Source: Desulfomonile tiedjei (GTDB taxonomy: Bacteria; Desulfobacterota; Desulfomonilia; Desulfomonilales; Desulfomonilaceae). From it: a DNA stretch of 64,000 bases. A program made the translations under genes and the position numbers. Shown here piece after piece: positions 9,101 to 16,824 of the stretch; position 1 is the first letter of the stretch; each line of letters opens with the position of its first letter. The stretch covers positions 248,001 through 312,000 of the forward strand of contig JACRDG010000032.1 of the NCBI GenBank assembly GCA_016218715.1, read 5' to 3'. The notes under the pieces are model-generated. The model saw nothing but the letters and a program-made list of their open reading frames with translations, ran no database searches and was not told the origin of the DNA.

Positions 9101-11162
9101 GTCCGAGGGGCTGCTCGGGATGTTCCTGAGCATGGCTCAGGAATTCAGTTCAGTGCAGTTCCGCACGGTGCGGCTCGACAGCAAGACCAATCTCCGCGAC
9201 GCGATCAGAGGATCGCTGGACCGCAGTCAGAAGGTCCTGGAAACCGTGTATAAGGGCGGGTCCCTGTTCACCCGGCGGGGACTGGTCGTCCCGCTGCCGT
9301 TCGGAGAGCCGGAACCGGCTGCGCTGACCGCGGACGATGTGGTGGTCTTTTCCGGAGGCGCGTACGGGATAACCCCAGAATTGGCCAGAAGTCTGGTCCC
9401 CTATGGGTGCAGAATGGTCTTCCTGGGAAGGACCGCGCCAGACCCGAACGTGGACTACGACCGCATCCCCGACGATCCCGTGTTGGCCGAACAGGCTGCC
9501 TCAAAGCTCCTCGCCCAAGCACCGCCGCTTGCCGCAGGCGAACAGGGCCGAAAAATTGCCGAGATCGTGCGCGGGGCGGAGATATTCCGGACGATCAATG
9601 GACTGCGTTCGGCAGGAATCGACGCGTCGTATCACAGTTGCAACGTGACCGACTCGCGGGCCACCCAGGCGGCCGTTGAGGAGATCGTAAAGAAGTACGG
9701 GAAGATAGACGGTATTGTACATTCAGCCGGGCTCCTCCGAGACAGCTTTTTGAAGCAGATGAGCTCCGAGGACTTCTCCGCGGTAGTGAACGTCAAGTTC
9801 CTCGGCGCGTGGAATCTGTTCAACGCGGCGGAAAAGGTAGGCTTGCGATTCATGGCGTGCTTGTCTTCTGCCGCTTCCATTCAGGGAAACCCGGGACAGG
9901 TGAACTACGCGGCCGGCAACCGGATCATGTCCGCGTTACTCACTCACCTGCGACGAACCCATCGCTCGATTCGCTTCAAGGCGCTGATACTGCCGCCCAT
10001 CGAGGGAGCCGGCATGGCGGAGAATGAGGAGATTCGCTCCCTCATGAAGCGGATGAACGCGGAATACGTCCACGTTCGGGAGCTTGCGGGGCTGTTCTGC
10101 CGGGAGTTGTTCGTGGCTCCCGCTGATGACGTGTGGGTCATGCTCATGCGTTCACTCCCGGACGTCCCTACGGTGAAACTCGACCAGTCGGAGGTCCTCC
10201 CGTTTCCGGGACGGCTCCACGCTGGAGGGGTCGTTTTCAACGGCGAAGAATTTCCGATGATCGATGCCGTCTCACGCATAGATATGAGCGAGGGGCTGCT
10301 GGAAGTGGCCAGGACTTTTTCCCATGAACGGGACCTCTGGATCAACGATCACAAGCCGTTCAAGATTATGAAGGATCCCATTGTTTCTGCGATCATGGTT
10401 GTGGAGACGTTTCTGGAGGCCGGACGCCTCCTCTATCCGCATTTGACGGCCCTGGGGATCAGGAACGCTCAATTCCTGGACATTATCGAATGCCCACCCG
10501 GTTCTCCACGGCAAACGGAGATCCTTTGCCGGCGACTCGAATCTCCGGGTCTGGAGGTTGTTTGCGAAGTGTCGCTTGCGGCGCGGGAGCTTTCTCCCAC
10601 GGGCAGAGTCGTCGAGCCCAAGCTGGCCAACTACCGAGCGCTGGTGGTACTAGGCGGCGGACCGGGCCGTGGGTTCCGTGAACCCCACGACCTGCGGGTC
10701 ACCCGTGAAGAGCTGGAGAGCCGGCCCATGAATCGGAGTGAAGCCCTGAAATGGTACGACAACCGTACAGACCTGAAAGGCAGATACCGTGTGGTCCAGG
10801 AGATGTATGGATCGGCTTCTGGAGCAGTTATGGGTCGGATCCAGTACGCGGAGACCGCTGACTTCGCTCCCCCCGCGAAGACGCACTATCAGTATCCGCC
10901 GTATCTTCTGGAGGGGCTCATGCAAGTGGTGAACTTTTACATCATCATGAGGGACCCCAACGAGAAGCGGTCCATGATCCCCTTCGGGATCGGCGAGATG
11001 GCTTTCTCAAGAAAGTGTTCCCCGGGGGAAGCCATAACAGTGGAAGCCAGGATCAGGCATCAAACTGAGGAAGGAATCACATGGGACGCTCGGGCTGCAG
11101 ACAAGAACGGGCAGACCATCATGTACGCAAAGGACCTGGTGATGCGGTGGTTCCCGAAATAA
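3141..11162 (+). CDS. PUFA-synthase-like megasynthase: NMO-like/ER, KS, AT, ACP, KR, DH
   Basis: A single 2673-residue chain. Residues 1-about 300 resemble a nitronate-monooxygenase/PfaD-type TIM barrel that seems degenerate; about 345-640 is a second, better conserved one (PFIQGAM near 353, CEGHEAGGHVG near 480, AGGI...ADAIQTGTGYL). Next come a ketosynthase (about 718-1210, Cys921, His1062, His1098), an acyltransferase (about 1270-1560, GHSLGE with Ser1360), one acyl carrier protein (about 1727-1800, candidate phosphopantetheine Ser1762 in LSIRSS), a ketoreductase (about 2060-2310, SGGAYGIT, Tyr2256) and a dehydratase-like hotdog region (about 2390-2673, His2404 in INDHKPF). The content matches secondary-lipid/PUFA synthases, where the PfaD enoyl reductase is usually a separate protein and ACPs come in tandem; here the reductase is fused and only one ACP is visible. 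GAGGGG precedes the ATG. The product is unknown; a reduced fatty acyl or polyketide chain is inferred. Confidence 0.88.
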   Translation: MSVSSEFPLIAFVWRYGDIASSVVDAARSTGTLAIFDVSEYKLNEASRALLQADADGRSVGLKISPEALLDDTLQELVDETGITTFFTELHPLLLNGDVDRYLGRIGELSGEVTIVPIVGDVGLIQHILLSRPDIGRLALKGSEAAGLVSTETTFTLYSAVREMLVSREEPMELTIWGGVATPEAAAAFLAAGAGGLVFESVHWLTDLVGLSAEQHKRIANLRPDHTDLNGLNLQVPCRLFNKGNSKSVKELRAFAGSLCGAEIRDEQRRFFANRINKEAVAPLDSTFSRDELIPLGVDAAFAASFVRRFGSSTRDAIHRFVQAVEDCCAAAPARAAAFASSPVARDMGTRYPFIQGAMSSITDVPEFAKRVADAGGLPTVALGVMGPDVLADKLGRLGEVMESRPYAVNVITLQENPQRQAQLQWIRANRPRFAVIAAGEPSHAKELQADGIDTVYIAPNEELLKLALDAGIRYVICEGHEAGGHVGQHSSLTMAQIVIDLKDREPSLFNACSVILAGGIFNRETAFMAAMLGADAIQTGTGYLSTAEIVETGALTGLYQRMILDARLGGTVVTGEGTGLRVRSLRTSRIEAICSLERDFAAGSHDEGAFRRKIEELSAGSLFVAARGLDRPGGSPLDEQECMDYGQFMSGACAAAINSVRTIADYHRALAEAPLAVGLPFVGPIVDRPAARVRPEELAVSPASGVVGRTGHAGPQPERIAITGMSVVNALGNSPEEVWAACLAGKSGIIAVPHTRWDHAEFYHPRVRMSEKTYCKVGAFQNIEVSRKDIGIPPQDFRTMTNSTKITMWLATKAVEESGILESDIPRERIAVLISQNSGEAAATLQDVIIRGELSKIVSAMKKVVNLSAEAEHAVEEQIKAGRIVIDDTTLLGRLNCSAAGFICNKYGFMGPSFSVSAACATSLVAMYSAYQMIRNGIIDAAVIGGAEEFLTPMHFLEFSALGALAGLAGIERPPTQASRPFDMDRDGMVLGEGGGVIIIERESLARKRGAKVHSYITSMGASNNHLGMVESSRITQEIAIRESFRDASYGPEGVDLIECHATSTRQGDVEEVQALKSFYNSGKGTVLTSFKSQIGHTLGASGINSLVRGVMAMKAGLFPATLNYETPDPEIGIEGSGFTVHRGPAEWPQRNGRPRRLEVNAFGFGGSNYVVQVEQALDDDAAVTVSPPQVHRAVEGPSDAAPVEGISFFRTTIGGASYRLGVVAANEGQAIEMVQACEPFANDGAIAPKRLRALARQGIHLGVESEAPSPLAFVFPGQGSHYAGMGHELYQTFPIVREWMDRAANVAEFDLLQLLFHDSEEDLQKTRWQQPALFTMEFAMVKHLMSLGVRPTAVAGHSLGELTALCVAGVYSFEDGFRIVNKRAICMDKACENNVDPGVMMAVDAPMDFIEEALQRVENVYITNLNSPHQVVLGGNTETVKALGAELKQHGHRSKLLRVSMAFHSPIMRCIHDELEEFIAGVRFHPPQIPVISNTTKEPFPAEEAEIKKIVMAHLESPVYWMENALTLWNDYGVRVFVEVGPRDILSNLIADSIEEAHCVQTCLPSAEELIYRTALAQLFARGNLPVRSSLKFVSFPTTAKAPEPYAPASAMTSATSAPGPQGTVERVIQREINSFVMESFGRFLKPNLLAAIRREYDPGCTVEKLDSLLKTMFPTAAVPAGPIPIAAPEAVLPQSLVQPVVAGGAPVQAVKVDDVSTPADSETGDLTETVIRIIMDATGYERNEIEPDMDLREDLSIRSSRLPVIMDALEAQFAVKIELEEFMDARTIRDISERLAKLVKKVDARPAANKATQSPARRPLPAEPAASRERQPIKRVVFREVPLEPGSFQPVELDPLESVAILSAVGGTGLRKAVGDVFRRDYGVGLAPVAFLGDGSGREDGAFDLRTEEGRTLAVRQLEEIGSLAGLAFILDDALAEKLETVDDVSAILKGFFGILKAFAESSSRKFAICLHRTDHANGLGRLLSEGLLGMFLSMAQEFSSVQFRTVRLDSKTNLRDAIRGSLDRSQKVLETVYKGGSLFTRRGLVVPLPFGEPEPAALTADDVVVFSGGAYGITPELARSLVPYGCRMVFLGRTAPDPNVDYDRIPDDPVLAEQAASKLLAQAPPLAAGEQGRKIAEIVRGAEIFRTINGLRSAGIDASYHSCNVTDSRATQAAVEEIVKKYGKIDGIVHSAGLLRDSFLKQMSSEDFSAVVNVKFLGAWNLFNAAEKVGLRFMACLSSAASIQGNPGQVNYAAGNRIMSALLTHLRRTHRSIRFKALILPPIEGAGMAENEEIRSLMKRMNAEYVHVRELAGLFCRELFVAPADDVWVMLMRSLPDVPTVKLDQSEVLPFPGRLHAGGVVFNGEEFPMIDAVSRIDMSEGLLEVARTFSHERDLWINDHKPFKIMKDPIVSAIMVVETFLEAGRLLYPHLTALGIRNAQFLDIIECPPGSPRQTEILCRRLESPGLEVVCEVSLAARELSPTGRVVEPKLANYRALVVLGGGPGRGFREPHDLRVTREELESRPMNRSEALKWYDNRTDLKGRYRVVQEMYGSASGAVMGRIQYAETADFAPPAKTHYQYPPYLLEGLMQVVNFYIIMRDPNEKRSMIPFGIGEMAFSRKCSPGEAITVEARIRHQTEEGITWDARAADKNGQTIMYAKDLVMRWFPK

Positions 11163-11205
11163 CGCAGGGTCGGGGCATTTGAAGGACGGAGGCTGCTACG
11201 TACTG

Positions 11206-11994
11206 ATGGAGAGCGCTAAACGGGGCAAGAGTGGCGCAACTGTTTCGTCTGATTCGGTCGCGGAACTTCGGCTTGGGCAGCCGGAGGTAGTCCGGGATCT
11301 TCAGGTGAGGAGCGCACTGGTCGGCGATCATCCGGTACTGTACGCACGAGCGACTCTCTCCTGCAGACAGAAAAGGGACGCGTCGCTTCGCCGGACGTTG
11401 CAAGAGCAGCTCGCAAAGCTATTGTGGACGCGGAGCGCTAGTTCCTCGTACGAAGGCACAAGTTCGCACGGAATCACGCATGACGTGAGGATAGTGCGAA
11501 CGATCCTGAACAGACCGCTCCTGAGGGTCTCCGACCGACGATGTGCCTCCGTGTCGTTCAGCTGGACGACCGGGGTACTCTGGGCCGCTCTGTCCGACGA
11601 GGGAACGGGAGTAGGCATAGACGCTTCCGAAGCGGCTGAGTTTGAAGGACCCTACCCCTACGAACGAGTTTTTGGCGAACCGGAATGGGGCGCATGGTTT
11701 ACTGGTGGCCGTGAGACCTATCCCGAAACCGCGGCGCTCGTGTGGTCCGGCAAGGAAGCGGTCGTCAAAGCCATTGGGTCCGGTTTTCACCTGATCGCTC
11801 CGCGCGAGGTAGAGATCGTTCCCTGCGACACACAGAGAGACCAAATCAGGTGCCGTGCCGGCTTCTCGAACCGGGTACTGGAACGATTTCCGGAACTGAG
11901 GCGCGCCAGGACCTGCATCATGAGCTTCAAAGAAAGTCGGGCATGGCTCTCCATCGCTCTGATCGAAGTCCACATCGAGGGTATGGGTGGATGA
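11206..11994 (+). CDS. 4'-phosphopantetheinyl transferase, Sfp-like
   Basis: The protein has the paired signatures of this superfamily: GVGIDASE (the acidic residues that bind magnesium) and, about 50 residues later, WSGKEAVVKAIGSGF. About 260 residues is normal for the Sfp/EntD type. It lies just after the megasynthase stop in the same direction, so its likely role is to attach the phosphopantetheine arm to Ser1762 of that enzyme's ACP. The open frame also has a TTG at 11179, adding nine residues; I prefer the ATG at 11206, although the GGAGG ribosome site at 11187 is rather far from it. The N-terminal third is poorly conserved. Confidence 0.82.
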   Translation: MESAKRGKSGATVSSDSVAELRLGQPEVVRDLQVRSALVGDHPVLYARATLSCRQKRDASLRRTLQEQLAKLLWTRSASSSYEGTSSHGITHDVRIVRTILNRPLLRVSDRRCASVSFSWTTGVLWAALSDEGTGVGIDASEAAEFEGPYPYERVFGEPEWGAWFTGGRETYPETAALVWSGKEAVVKAIGSGFHLIAPREVEIVPCDTQRDQIRCRAGFSNRVLERFPELRRARTCIMSFKESRAWLSIALIEVHIEGMGG

Positions 11995-12102
11995 TTGGCC
12001 GGCAGCCCTCCGATGGGGCATTGTTGTCGGCACATGCCGCAGAGCCGTCGATAAATCCCGGCGGTCTTTCATTCTGCTCCTGATGGAGCATGGAGGCATC
12101 AA

Positions 12103-13638
12103 GTGCGAGTCCTGTTGATAAACAGCAACAGGAAACACGATCTCCTGGCTGCACCCCCTCTCGGGCTGTGCTATGTTGCCGAGGCCGCTGCTGCGGCCGG
12201 GCACCAAGTCAAGGTGCTGGACCTGTGTTTTGCGTTAAAGAGCGTCCAAAGCTCCATCGAAAACGCGATCCGGACCTTCCAACCTGAGACGATCGGCATC
12301 TCGGTGCGCAACATCGACAATGTGAACATGTTGCACCCGGTCACGTATCTGCCGGAAATCGCAGAGATGGCGCACTCCATCAAAAGACTCACCCGCGTCC
12401 CGCTCGTGGTGGGTGGTTCAGGGGCCAGTCTTATGCCTGCCAACGTGCTGGAGCTCCTGGCAGCGGACTTCATCGTGGTTTCGGATGGCGAAGAGACCTT
12501 CGTGAAACTTCTCGCGTCCATCGAAAAGGGAGAACCGCCCGAGGCCGTCCCCGGGGTGGGCATGATGAACGGGGACGGGTTTCACCTTACACCGCCACTG
12601 CTTTCCGAATTCCGAGGGCGCACGCCGGATCTGGGGCGTTGGATCGACACGAAGCCGTACGAAAAAATCGGCGGCAGCTACAACATCCAGACGAAACGAG
12701 GATGCAGGCAGGGCTGCATTTACTGCACGTACAACCAGTCCATCGAAGGGAACCGGCTACGGATCCGCCCAGCCGTCGAGGTGGTGGATGAGGTGGAAGA
12801 AGCGCTCCACAAGTATCGTCCCAAGACCTTCGAATTTGTCGATTCCGTGTTTAACGATCCGCTGGAACACTCCGTGGAACTCATGGAGGAGATCTTACGC
12901 AGGCCCTGGAAAGCGGAATTCACCGCGATGGGCGTTCATCCGAGCAACCTGGACAAAGGGTACCTCGATCTCATGTGGAGAGCTGGTTTCCGATCGTTCA
13001 TGATCACTCCCGAGTCTGCCTCGGAGCACATGCTGAGAAGTTACCGGAAGGGATTCTCACGAGATGATGTGGTCATGGCTGCGGAGGCAATCAACCAGAC
13101 CGCTTTCTCCGCGTGGTGGTTCTTCATGATCGGAGGCCCGGACGAAACCAATGAAACCTTGCAGGAATCCCTCGATTTCGCGCTGGATCGCCTGCAGAAG
13201 AATGGGCGTGCCGTGACCAACGTTGCGCACTTCTTTATCGGAGTCAGAGTCTATCCGGGGACCAAGCTGTGGGAGATCGCGAGAAACGAGGGTTTCTTCC
13301 CGGATTTAGTCGATCCGTTGCAGCCGCTCTGGTATCTGTCCGAGAAACTGGATCTTGACCGGGCCGTGGGTCAGATGAACCGAGCCGCATCTCTATGCCC
13401 CGAAGTTTACCTGGGATTCGATGAGCGGGTCCTGGTGTTTTCCAAAATCGCGGCCACGGTATTCGACTTCCTGGGATTTCCCGGCCCGTACTGGCGCTAT
13501 TTCCGAGCTGCCAATCAGTTTGGGCTGAGCACAGGCATCCGTTTCATGTACCGGCCGGCGGACATGGCAGGAATGCTCAAAGATTCCTTGCGGCGCCAAG
13601 GTTATTCCGGGCACCTGATCCAGGGTTACACGCCATGA
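12103..13638 (+). CDS. B12-binding-domain radical SAM enzyme
   Basis: A 511-residue protein. The N-terminal part (about 1-150: RVLLINSNR, PPLGLCYVAEAAAAAGH, VVGGSGASLMP) looks like the cobalamin-binding fold of class B radical SAM enzymes, and the radical SAM core begins at GCRQGCIYC (Cx3Cx2C, about residues 200-208), which would ligate the iron-sulfur cluster. The GTG start sits behind TGGAGG. It follows the transferase gene by about 110 bases and probably belongs to the same transcription unit. Enzymes of this class methylate unreactive carbons, close rings or act on lipids such as hopanoids; here it could tailor the megasynthase product. Substrate cannot be deduced. Confidence 0.82.
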   Translation: MRVLLINSNRKHDLLAAPPLGLCYVAEAAAAAGHQVKVLDLCFALKSVQSSIENAIRTFQPETIGISVRNIDNVNMLHPVTYLPEIAEMAHSIKRLTRVPLVVGGSGASLMPANVLELLAADFIVVSDGEETFVKLLASIEKGEPPEAVPGVGMMNGDGFHLTPPLLSEFRGRTPDLGRWIDTKPYEKIGGSYNIQTKRGCRQGCIYCTYNQSIEGNRLRIRPAVEVVDEVEEALHKYRPKTFEFVDSVFNDPLEHSVELMEEILRRPWKAEFTAMGVHPSNLDKGYLDLMWRAGFRSFMITPESASEHMLRSYRKGFSRDDVVMAAEAINQTAFSAWWFFMIGGPDETNETLQESLDFALDRLQKNGRAVTNVAHFFIGVRVYPGTKLWEIARNEGFFPDLVDPLQPLWYLSEKLDLDRAVGQMNRAASLCPEVYLGFDERVLVFSKIAATVFDFLGFPGPYWRYFRAANQFGLSTGIRFMYRPADMAGMLKDSLRRQGYSGHLIQGYTP

Positions 13639-13759
13639 AGGGCAAAACGCTAAAAAGTTCTGCATAATGTCTTTTTGCACCTTGCCTCGAATTCTCCGGA
13701 TCAGGGAAAGTTCGCAGCGCGGCTGCACGGGCTTTTCTGGCGGAAGTTTGAGAAATTTC

Positions 13760-13788
13760 TTGCCTTTTGACAATTCGGTTGTTATAAG
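13760..13788 (+). promoter_or_regulatory. Putative promoter of ihfA
   Basis: TTGCCT at 13760-13765 and TATAAG at 13783-13788 with a 17-base spacer, about 50 bases before the start codon. Confidence 0.4.
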
Positions 13789-13840
13789 AGACACATGCGA
13801 AATCCCATGTGGGTCTGTTTGTTCAATGTGGAGGGAATCG

Positions 13841-14143
13841 ATGACACTAACCAAAGCGGACATCGCGAAAAAGATCGCCGACGATTGCGGGTTCATGAAG
13901 GGTGAAGCCACTGAGATAGTGGAGAAACTTCTGGATATAATAAAGGCGAGGCTTATAGCAGGCGAGGACGTCATGATATCGGGATTCGGCAAGTGGACCG
14001 TCAAGGCGAAACACTCGCGCAGAGGAAGGAATCCCCAGACCGGAGAAGAACTCATCCTCGACGCCCGCCGGGTGGTCACCTGGAAGTACTCCCCCGTTCT
14101 CAAGAAATCGGTGAACACCGGCTCCTCGGAATCCGGCCAGTGA
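13841..14143 (+). CDS. ihfA: Integration host factor, alpha subunit
   Basis: The 100-residue HU/IHF-family protein begins MTLTKADIAKKI. The ISGFGKWTVKAK turn, the DNA-intercalating arm (RGRNPQTGEE) and the terminal block ARRVVTWKYS match the alpha rather than the beta subunit or HU. It would bend DNA as part of a heterodimer. The frame stays open upstream to 13667, but the ATG at 13841 has a GGAGGG ribosome site 5 bases away and gives the standard family length. Its partner subunit is not in this window. Confidence 0.9.
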   Translation: MTLTKADIAKKIADDCGFMKGEATEIVEKLLDIIKARLIAGEDVMISGFGKWTVKAKHSRRGRNPQTGEELILDARRVVTWKYSPVLKKSVNTGSSESGQ

Positions 14144-14288
14144 CAGACAGATCTCGCAGTGGTCGGTGACGTCTCGGCTCCCGAGAACTCCGCCCTGGCA
14201 GTTGGATAACCAAACAGCCCGATCAACTTACATCGAAAACACCCGAAGGACCGTTGCCTCTCCCTTCAAAAGCTTGGTATACTATAGA

Positions 14289-14428
14289 GCAGTTGCCAAA
14301 ATTACTGGCCGGTTGGACGGCAGCCCGCCTGCAAGACTCCCCCGATCCGGACAGTGCGGAGCCGTCAAACCTGCGTTCGGGGGCGTCCCAGGCGACGGAG
14401 TGAACCGACCGGAAGTCCGGGCAACTGC
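14289..14428 (+). ncRNA. Candidate structured leader RNA, copy A
   Basis: GCAGTTGCC (14289-14297) pairs perfectly with GGCAACTGC (14420-14428). Inside it, CCGGTTGG (14309-14316) pairs with CCGACCGG (14405-14412), then CGCCTG (14326-14331) with CAGGCG (14389-14394). The centre holds a conserved block (GGACAG, GAGCCGTC, ACCT, CGTTCGGGGG) that is nearly identical in copy B at 18469-18608, where the outer helices are kept by compensatory changes. It ends 68 bases before the zinc-ribbon gene. It does not match SAM, SAH, c-di-GMP or cobalamin riboswitch consensus sequences that I know. Confidence 0.6.
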
Positions 14429-14496
14429 TATACTGAATCGATGGAGGGTTCGTCGATGGCGTAAAGTCCAGCCGTCGACGCGGGAATTCGTGGGAA

Positions 14497-15204
14497 ATGA
14501 CCGTTGCAACCGACCCCAAACGCGCGAAAATACCACTGAAACAGTTCCTAACGGACTATCAATCCGGTCTGGGCGACCGGGAGATCATGCAAAAGTACGG
14601 TCTCGCGGCCAGCCACTTCGTTTCCCTCATCAAAGCCCTACTCCAGAAACAAGTGCTCAAGCCGGAAGATCTCGCCAGGCGAAAAGAACTGATGGCCCAG
14701 CAGGAGCAGGTCAAAGAAACCCAGTTCCTGAAGAGCCTTTATATTTGTCCCAACTGCGGGCATCCTCATCCGGAGCAGTTTGACGTCTGTCCGGCGTGCG
14801 GCTTTAAGCCAGCGGAGGAGCCGGCGCAGAACCACGGCGTTGCAAGCGTGACTACCACAGGCGGTCACTTCTACGTGGAAGATGAGGACGAAGCGGCGGG
14901 GGAGGAGGTCGAAGAGGATGAGGAACAGCGGGCAGACCTGAAGACGGAGCCGTTGGAGCCTCCCGTACCCAAATCAACCACCGAGGAGAGCTCGGAAGAC
15001 ACCACTGAACCGATCGAGCCACATGAGGCCAAGCCGGAGCCGACAGATGCCACGGATAGGCAGACCGAGCGACCACGTCTTCCCCCGATCGCGCCGAAGG
15101 ACGAACCAAAGGACAAACCAGCCCCACCAAAGGACGAGCCTACAGAGAAAGCTTCCCCGTTCAAATCCGTCCGCTCGCTGATCGCCAGAATCAGGAAACC
15201 ATGA
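14497..15204 (+). CDS. Zinc-ribbon protein with long acidic Pro-rich tail
   Basis: This 235-residue protein is not recognised as a named family. Residues 1-75 look helical (LKQFLTDYQSGLGDREIMQKYGL resembles a small helix-turn-helix or SHOCT-like segment). About residues 84-107 hold a zinc ribbon, CPNCGHPHPEQFDVCPACG. The rest is disordered, rich in Glu, Pro, Asp and Lys, ending with a basic SLIARIRKP. No membrane segment is visible. It lies 36 bases before the MATE exporter gene and behind structured RNA copy A, so the RNA may control both genes. Function unknown; regulation of transcription or a protein-protein adaptor would fit. Confidence 0.7.
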   Translation: MTVATDPKRAKIPLKQFLTDYQSGLGDREIMQKYGLAASHFVSLIKALLQKQVLKPEDLARRKELMAQQEQVKETQFLKSLYICPNCGHPHPEQFDVCPACGFKPAEEPAQNHGVASVTTTGGHFYVEDEDEAAGEEVEEDEEQRADLKTEPLEPPVPKSTTEESSEDTTEPIEPHEAKPEPTDATDRQTERPRLPPIAPKDEPKDKPAPPKDEPTEKASPFKSVRSLIARIRKP

Positions 15205-15240
15205 CCTCTACGGCGCTCCGCAGCCTCGCCAACCCTTGAC

Positions 15241-16824
15241 ATGCCCACAAGCAAGAAACCTCAAACGCCTGCGCGGTTGACCGAAGAATCTGGTGACCGC
15301 AGCCCCCGGCAGCCCTCCGGGGTGGACTCGGCTGAGACGGAGCAAGGCTTCCAGAGCCGAGTTAGGGAATCGACGCCCGGTGTTCTGTCGCGTCCGAAAA
15401 CAGACCGGCACGATTCGCCTGCGGGGCCTTCAGCCGCGAGACGCGAGGCGGACGCCGGCGGGTACCGGGAAGTCCTCCGGGTCGCCGTTCCGCTCGTGCT
15501 CTCGACAGCTTCCCTGACGCTGATGCTCTTCGTGAACCGTATGTTCCTCGCCTGGTATGGACAGAGTTCCGTGGCCGCCGCGACACCGGGGGGGATCACG
15601 TACTTCACGATCTGCTCGTTTTTTCTGGGAACGGCAGAATATGTGAATGCCCTTGTCGCCCAACATCACGGCGCGGGTGACAGGCCGGCCTGTTCTCGGT
15701 CGGTCTGGCAAGGAGTGTGGTTCTCTCTCGCGTCGGCTCCAGTGATTCTCGCTCTGATCCCGGTTGGGAGAGAGATGCTCACCTGGAGCCAGCACGGTCC
15801 CGAACTGGAGGAGCTGGAGAAGGAATACTTTTCCCTTCTCATGATTGCGGGTGTTGCCCTTCCATTCAACGCTGCGTTGGCGTCATTCTTCTCCGGCCGC
15901 GGGAGGACGAGGGTCGTGCTATGGGGGAACCTCATGGCCAACTGCCTGAACGTGGCACTGGATTACGTGCTCATTTTCGGCAAGCTGGGGTTCCCGGAAA
16001 TGGGGATTCGCGGGGCGGGCCTTGCGACTGCCATAACGAGCGTGATTCCTGTGGTCTACTGGGGGGCCCTGTTTCTCTCTCCCCCTTATCAGAGGGAATA
16101 CCGGTCTCGCAAGGAGTGTCGATGGGACCCCCGGTTGTTCAAGATGCTCGTTCGCTACGGGTTCCCGGCCGGAGGCCAGCTATTTCTCGACGTCGCCTCC
16201 TTCACGGTGTTCGTCCTACTGGTGGGGCGACTGGGAGAAGGGGCACTTGCCGCGAACAACGTTGTGTTGACGATCGACATGCTCTCGTTTCTCCCCATGG
16301 TGGGGATGTCCATCGCAACCGCCACGCTTGTCGGCAAGTATATGGGTCGAAACGAGCCGGCGTTCGCGGAAAAGAGCGCCTATTCCGCGCTCAAGCTTGC
16401 GTTGGCCTATTCGTTCGCTTTCGCGGCTCTCTTCTTCTCGGTTCCCGAGCTGTTCCTGCATCTCTTCAGCCCTGAGCACCATGGGGCTACCGCATTGCCG
16501 GAGGTCGTGCGCACGGGCACGATCCTGTTGCGTATGGTGGCAGTTTACACGGTGTTCGACACGATGGTCATCGTGCTATCGGGTGCGCTCAAAGGGGCCG
16601 GCGACACGCGTTTCGCGATGGCCGCTCAAACCGTCTTGGCATGGCTTGTTCTGGTGGTGCCGGTTTATGTGACCATCGAATACCTTCGCATGAGCGTGTT
16701 TACCGCGTGGGCCTGCCTGGTCTGCTACAGCCTGCTTGCGGGCACGGTCTTTCTTCTTCGCTTTCGGTCGGGGTACTGGAAAACCATAAGGATCGTTGAA
16801 AGGCGGCCCGAGGCCGAGGGGTGA
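15241..16824 (+). CDS. MATE-family multidrug/organic cation exporter
   Basis: The frame encodes 527 residues. About the first 75 are hydrophilic and Ser/Pro/Arg-rich; the remainder holds about twelve hydrophobic segments with the MATE repeat pattern (for example FVNRMFLAWYGQSSVAAATP and the matching second-half ANNVVLTIDMLSFLPMVGM). MATE proteins are about 450 residues, so either the N-terminal extension is genuine or translation starts further in; no internal start is clearly better. These transporters sit in the inner membrane and use sodium or proton gradients. Cargo is unknown; export of the product of the upstream lipid locus is only a guess. Confidence 0.85.
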   Translation: MPTSKKPQTPARLTEESGDRSPRQPSGVDSAETEQGFQSRVRESTPGVLSRPKTDRHDSPAGPSAARREADAGGYREVLRVAVPLVLSTASLTLMLFVNRMFLAWYGQSSVAAATPGGITYFTICSFFLGTAEYVNALVAQHHGAGDRPACSRSVWQGVWFSLASAPVILALIPVGREMLTWSQHGPELEELEKEYFSLLMIAGVALPFNAALASFFSGRGRTRVVLWGNLMANCLNVALDYVLIFGKLGFPEMGIRGAGLATAITSVIPVVYWGALFLSPPYQREYRSRKECRWDPRLFKMLVRYGFPAGGQLFLDVASFTVFVLLVGRLGEGALAANNVVLTIDMLSFLPMVGMSIATATLVGKYMGRNEPAFAEKSAYSALKLALAYSFAFAALFFSVPELFLHLFSPEHHGATALPEVVRTGTILLRMVAVYTVFDTMVIVLSGALKGAGDTRFAMAAQTVLAWLVLVVPVYVTIEYLRMSVFTAWACLVCYSLLAGTVFLLRFRSGYWKTIRIVERRPEAEG

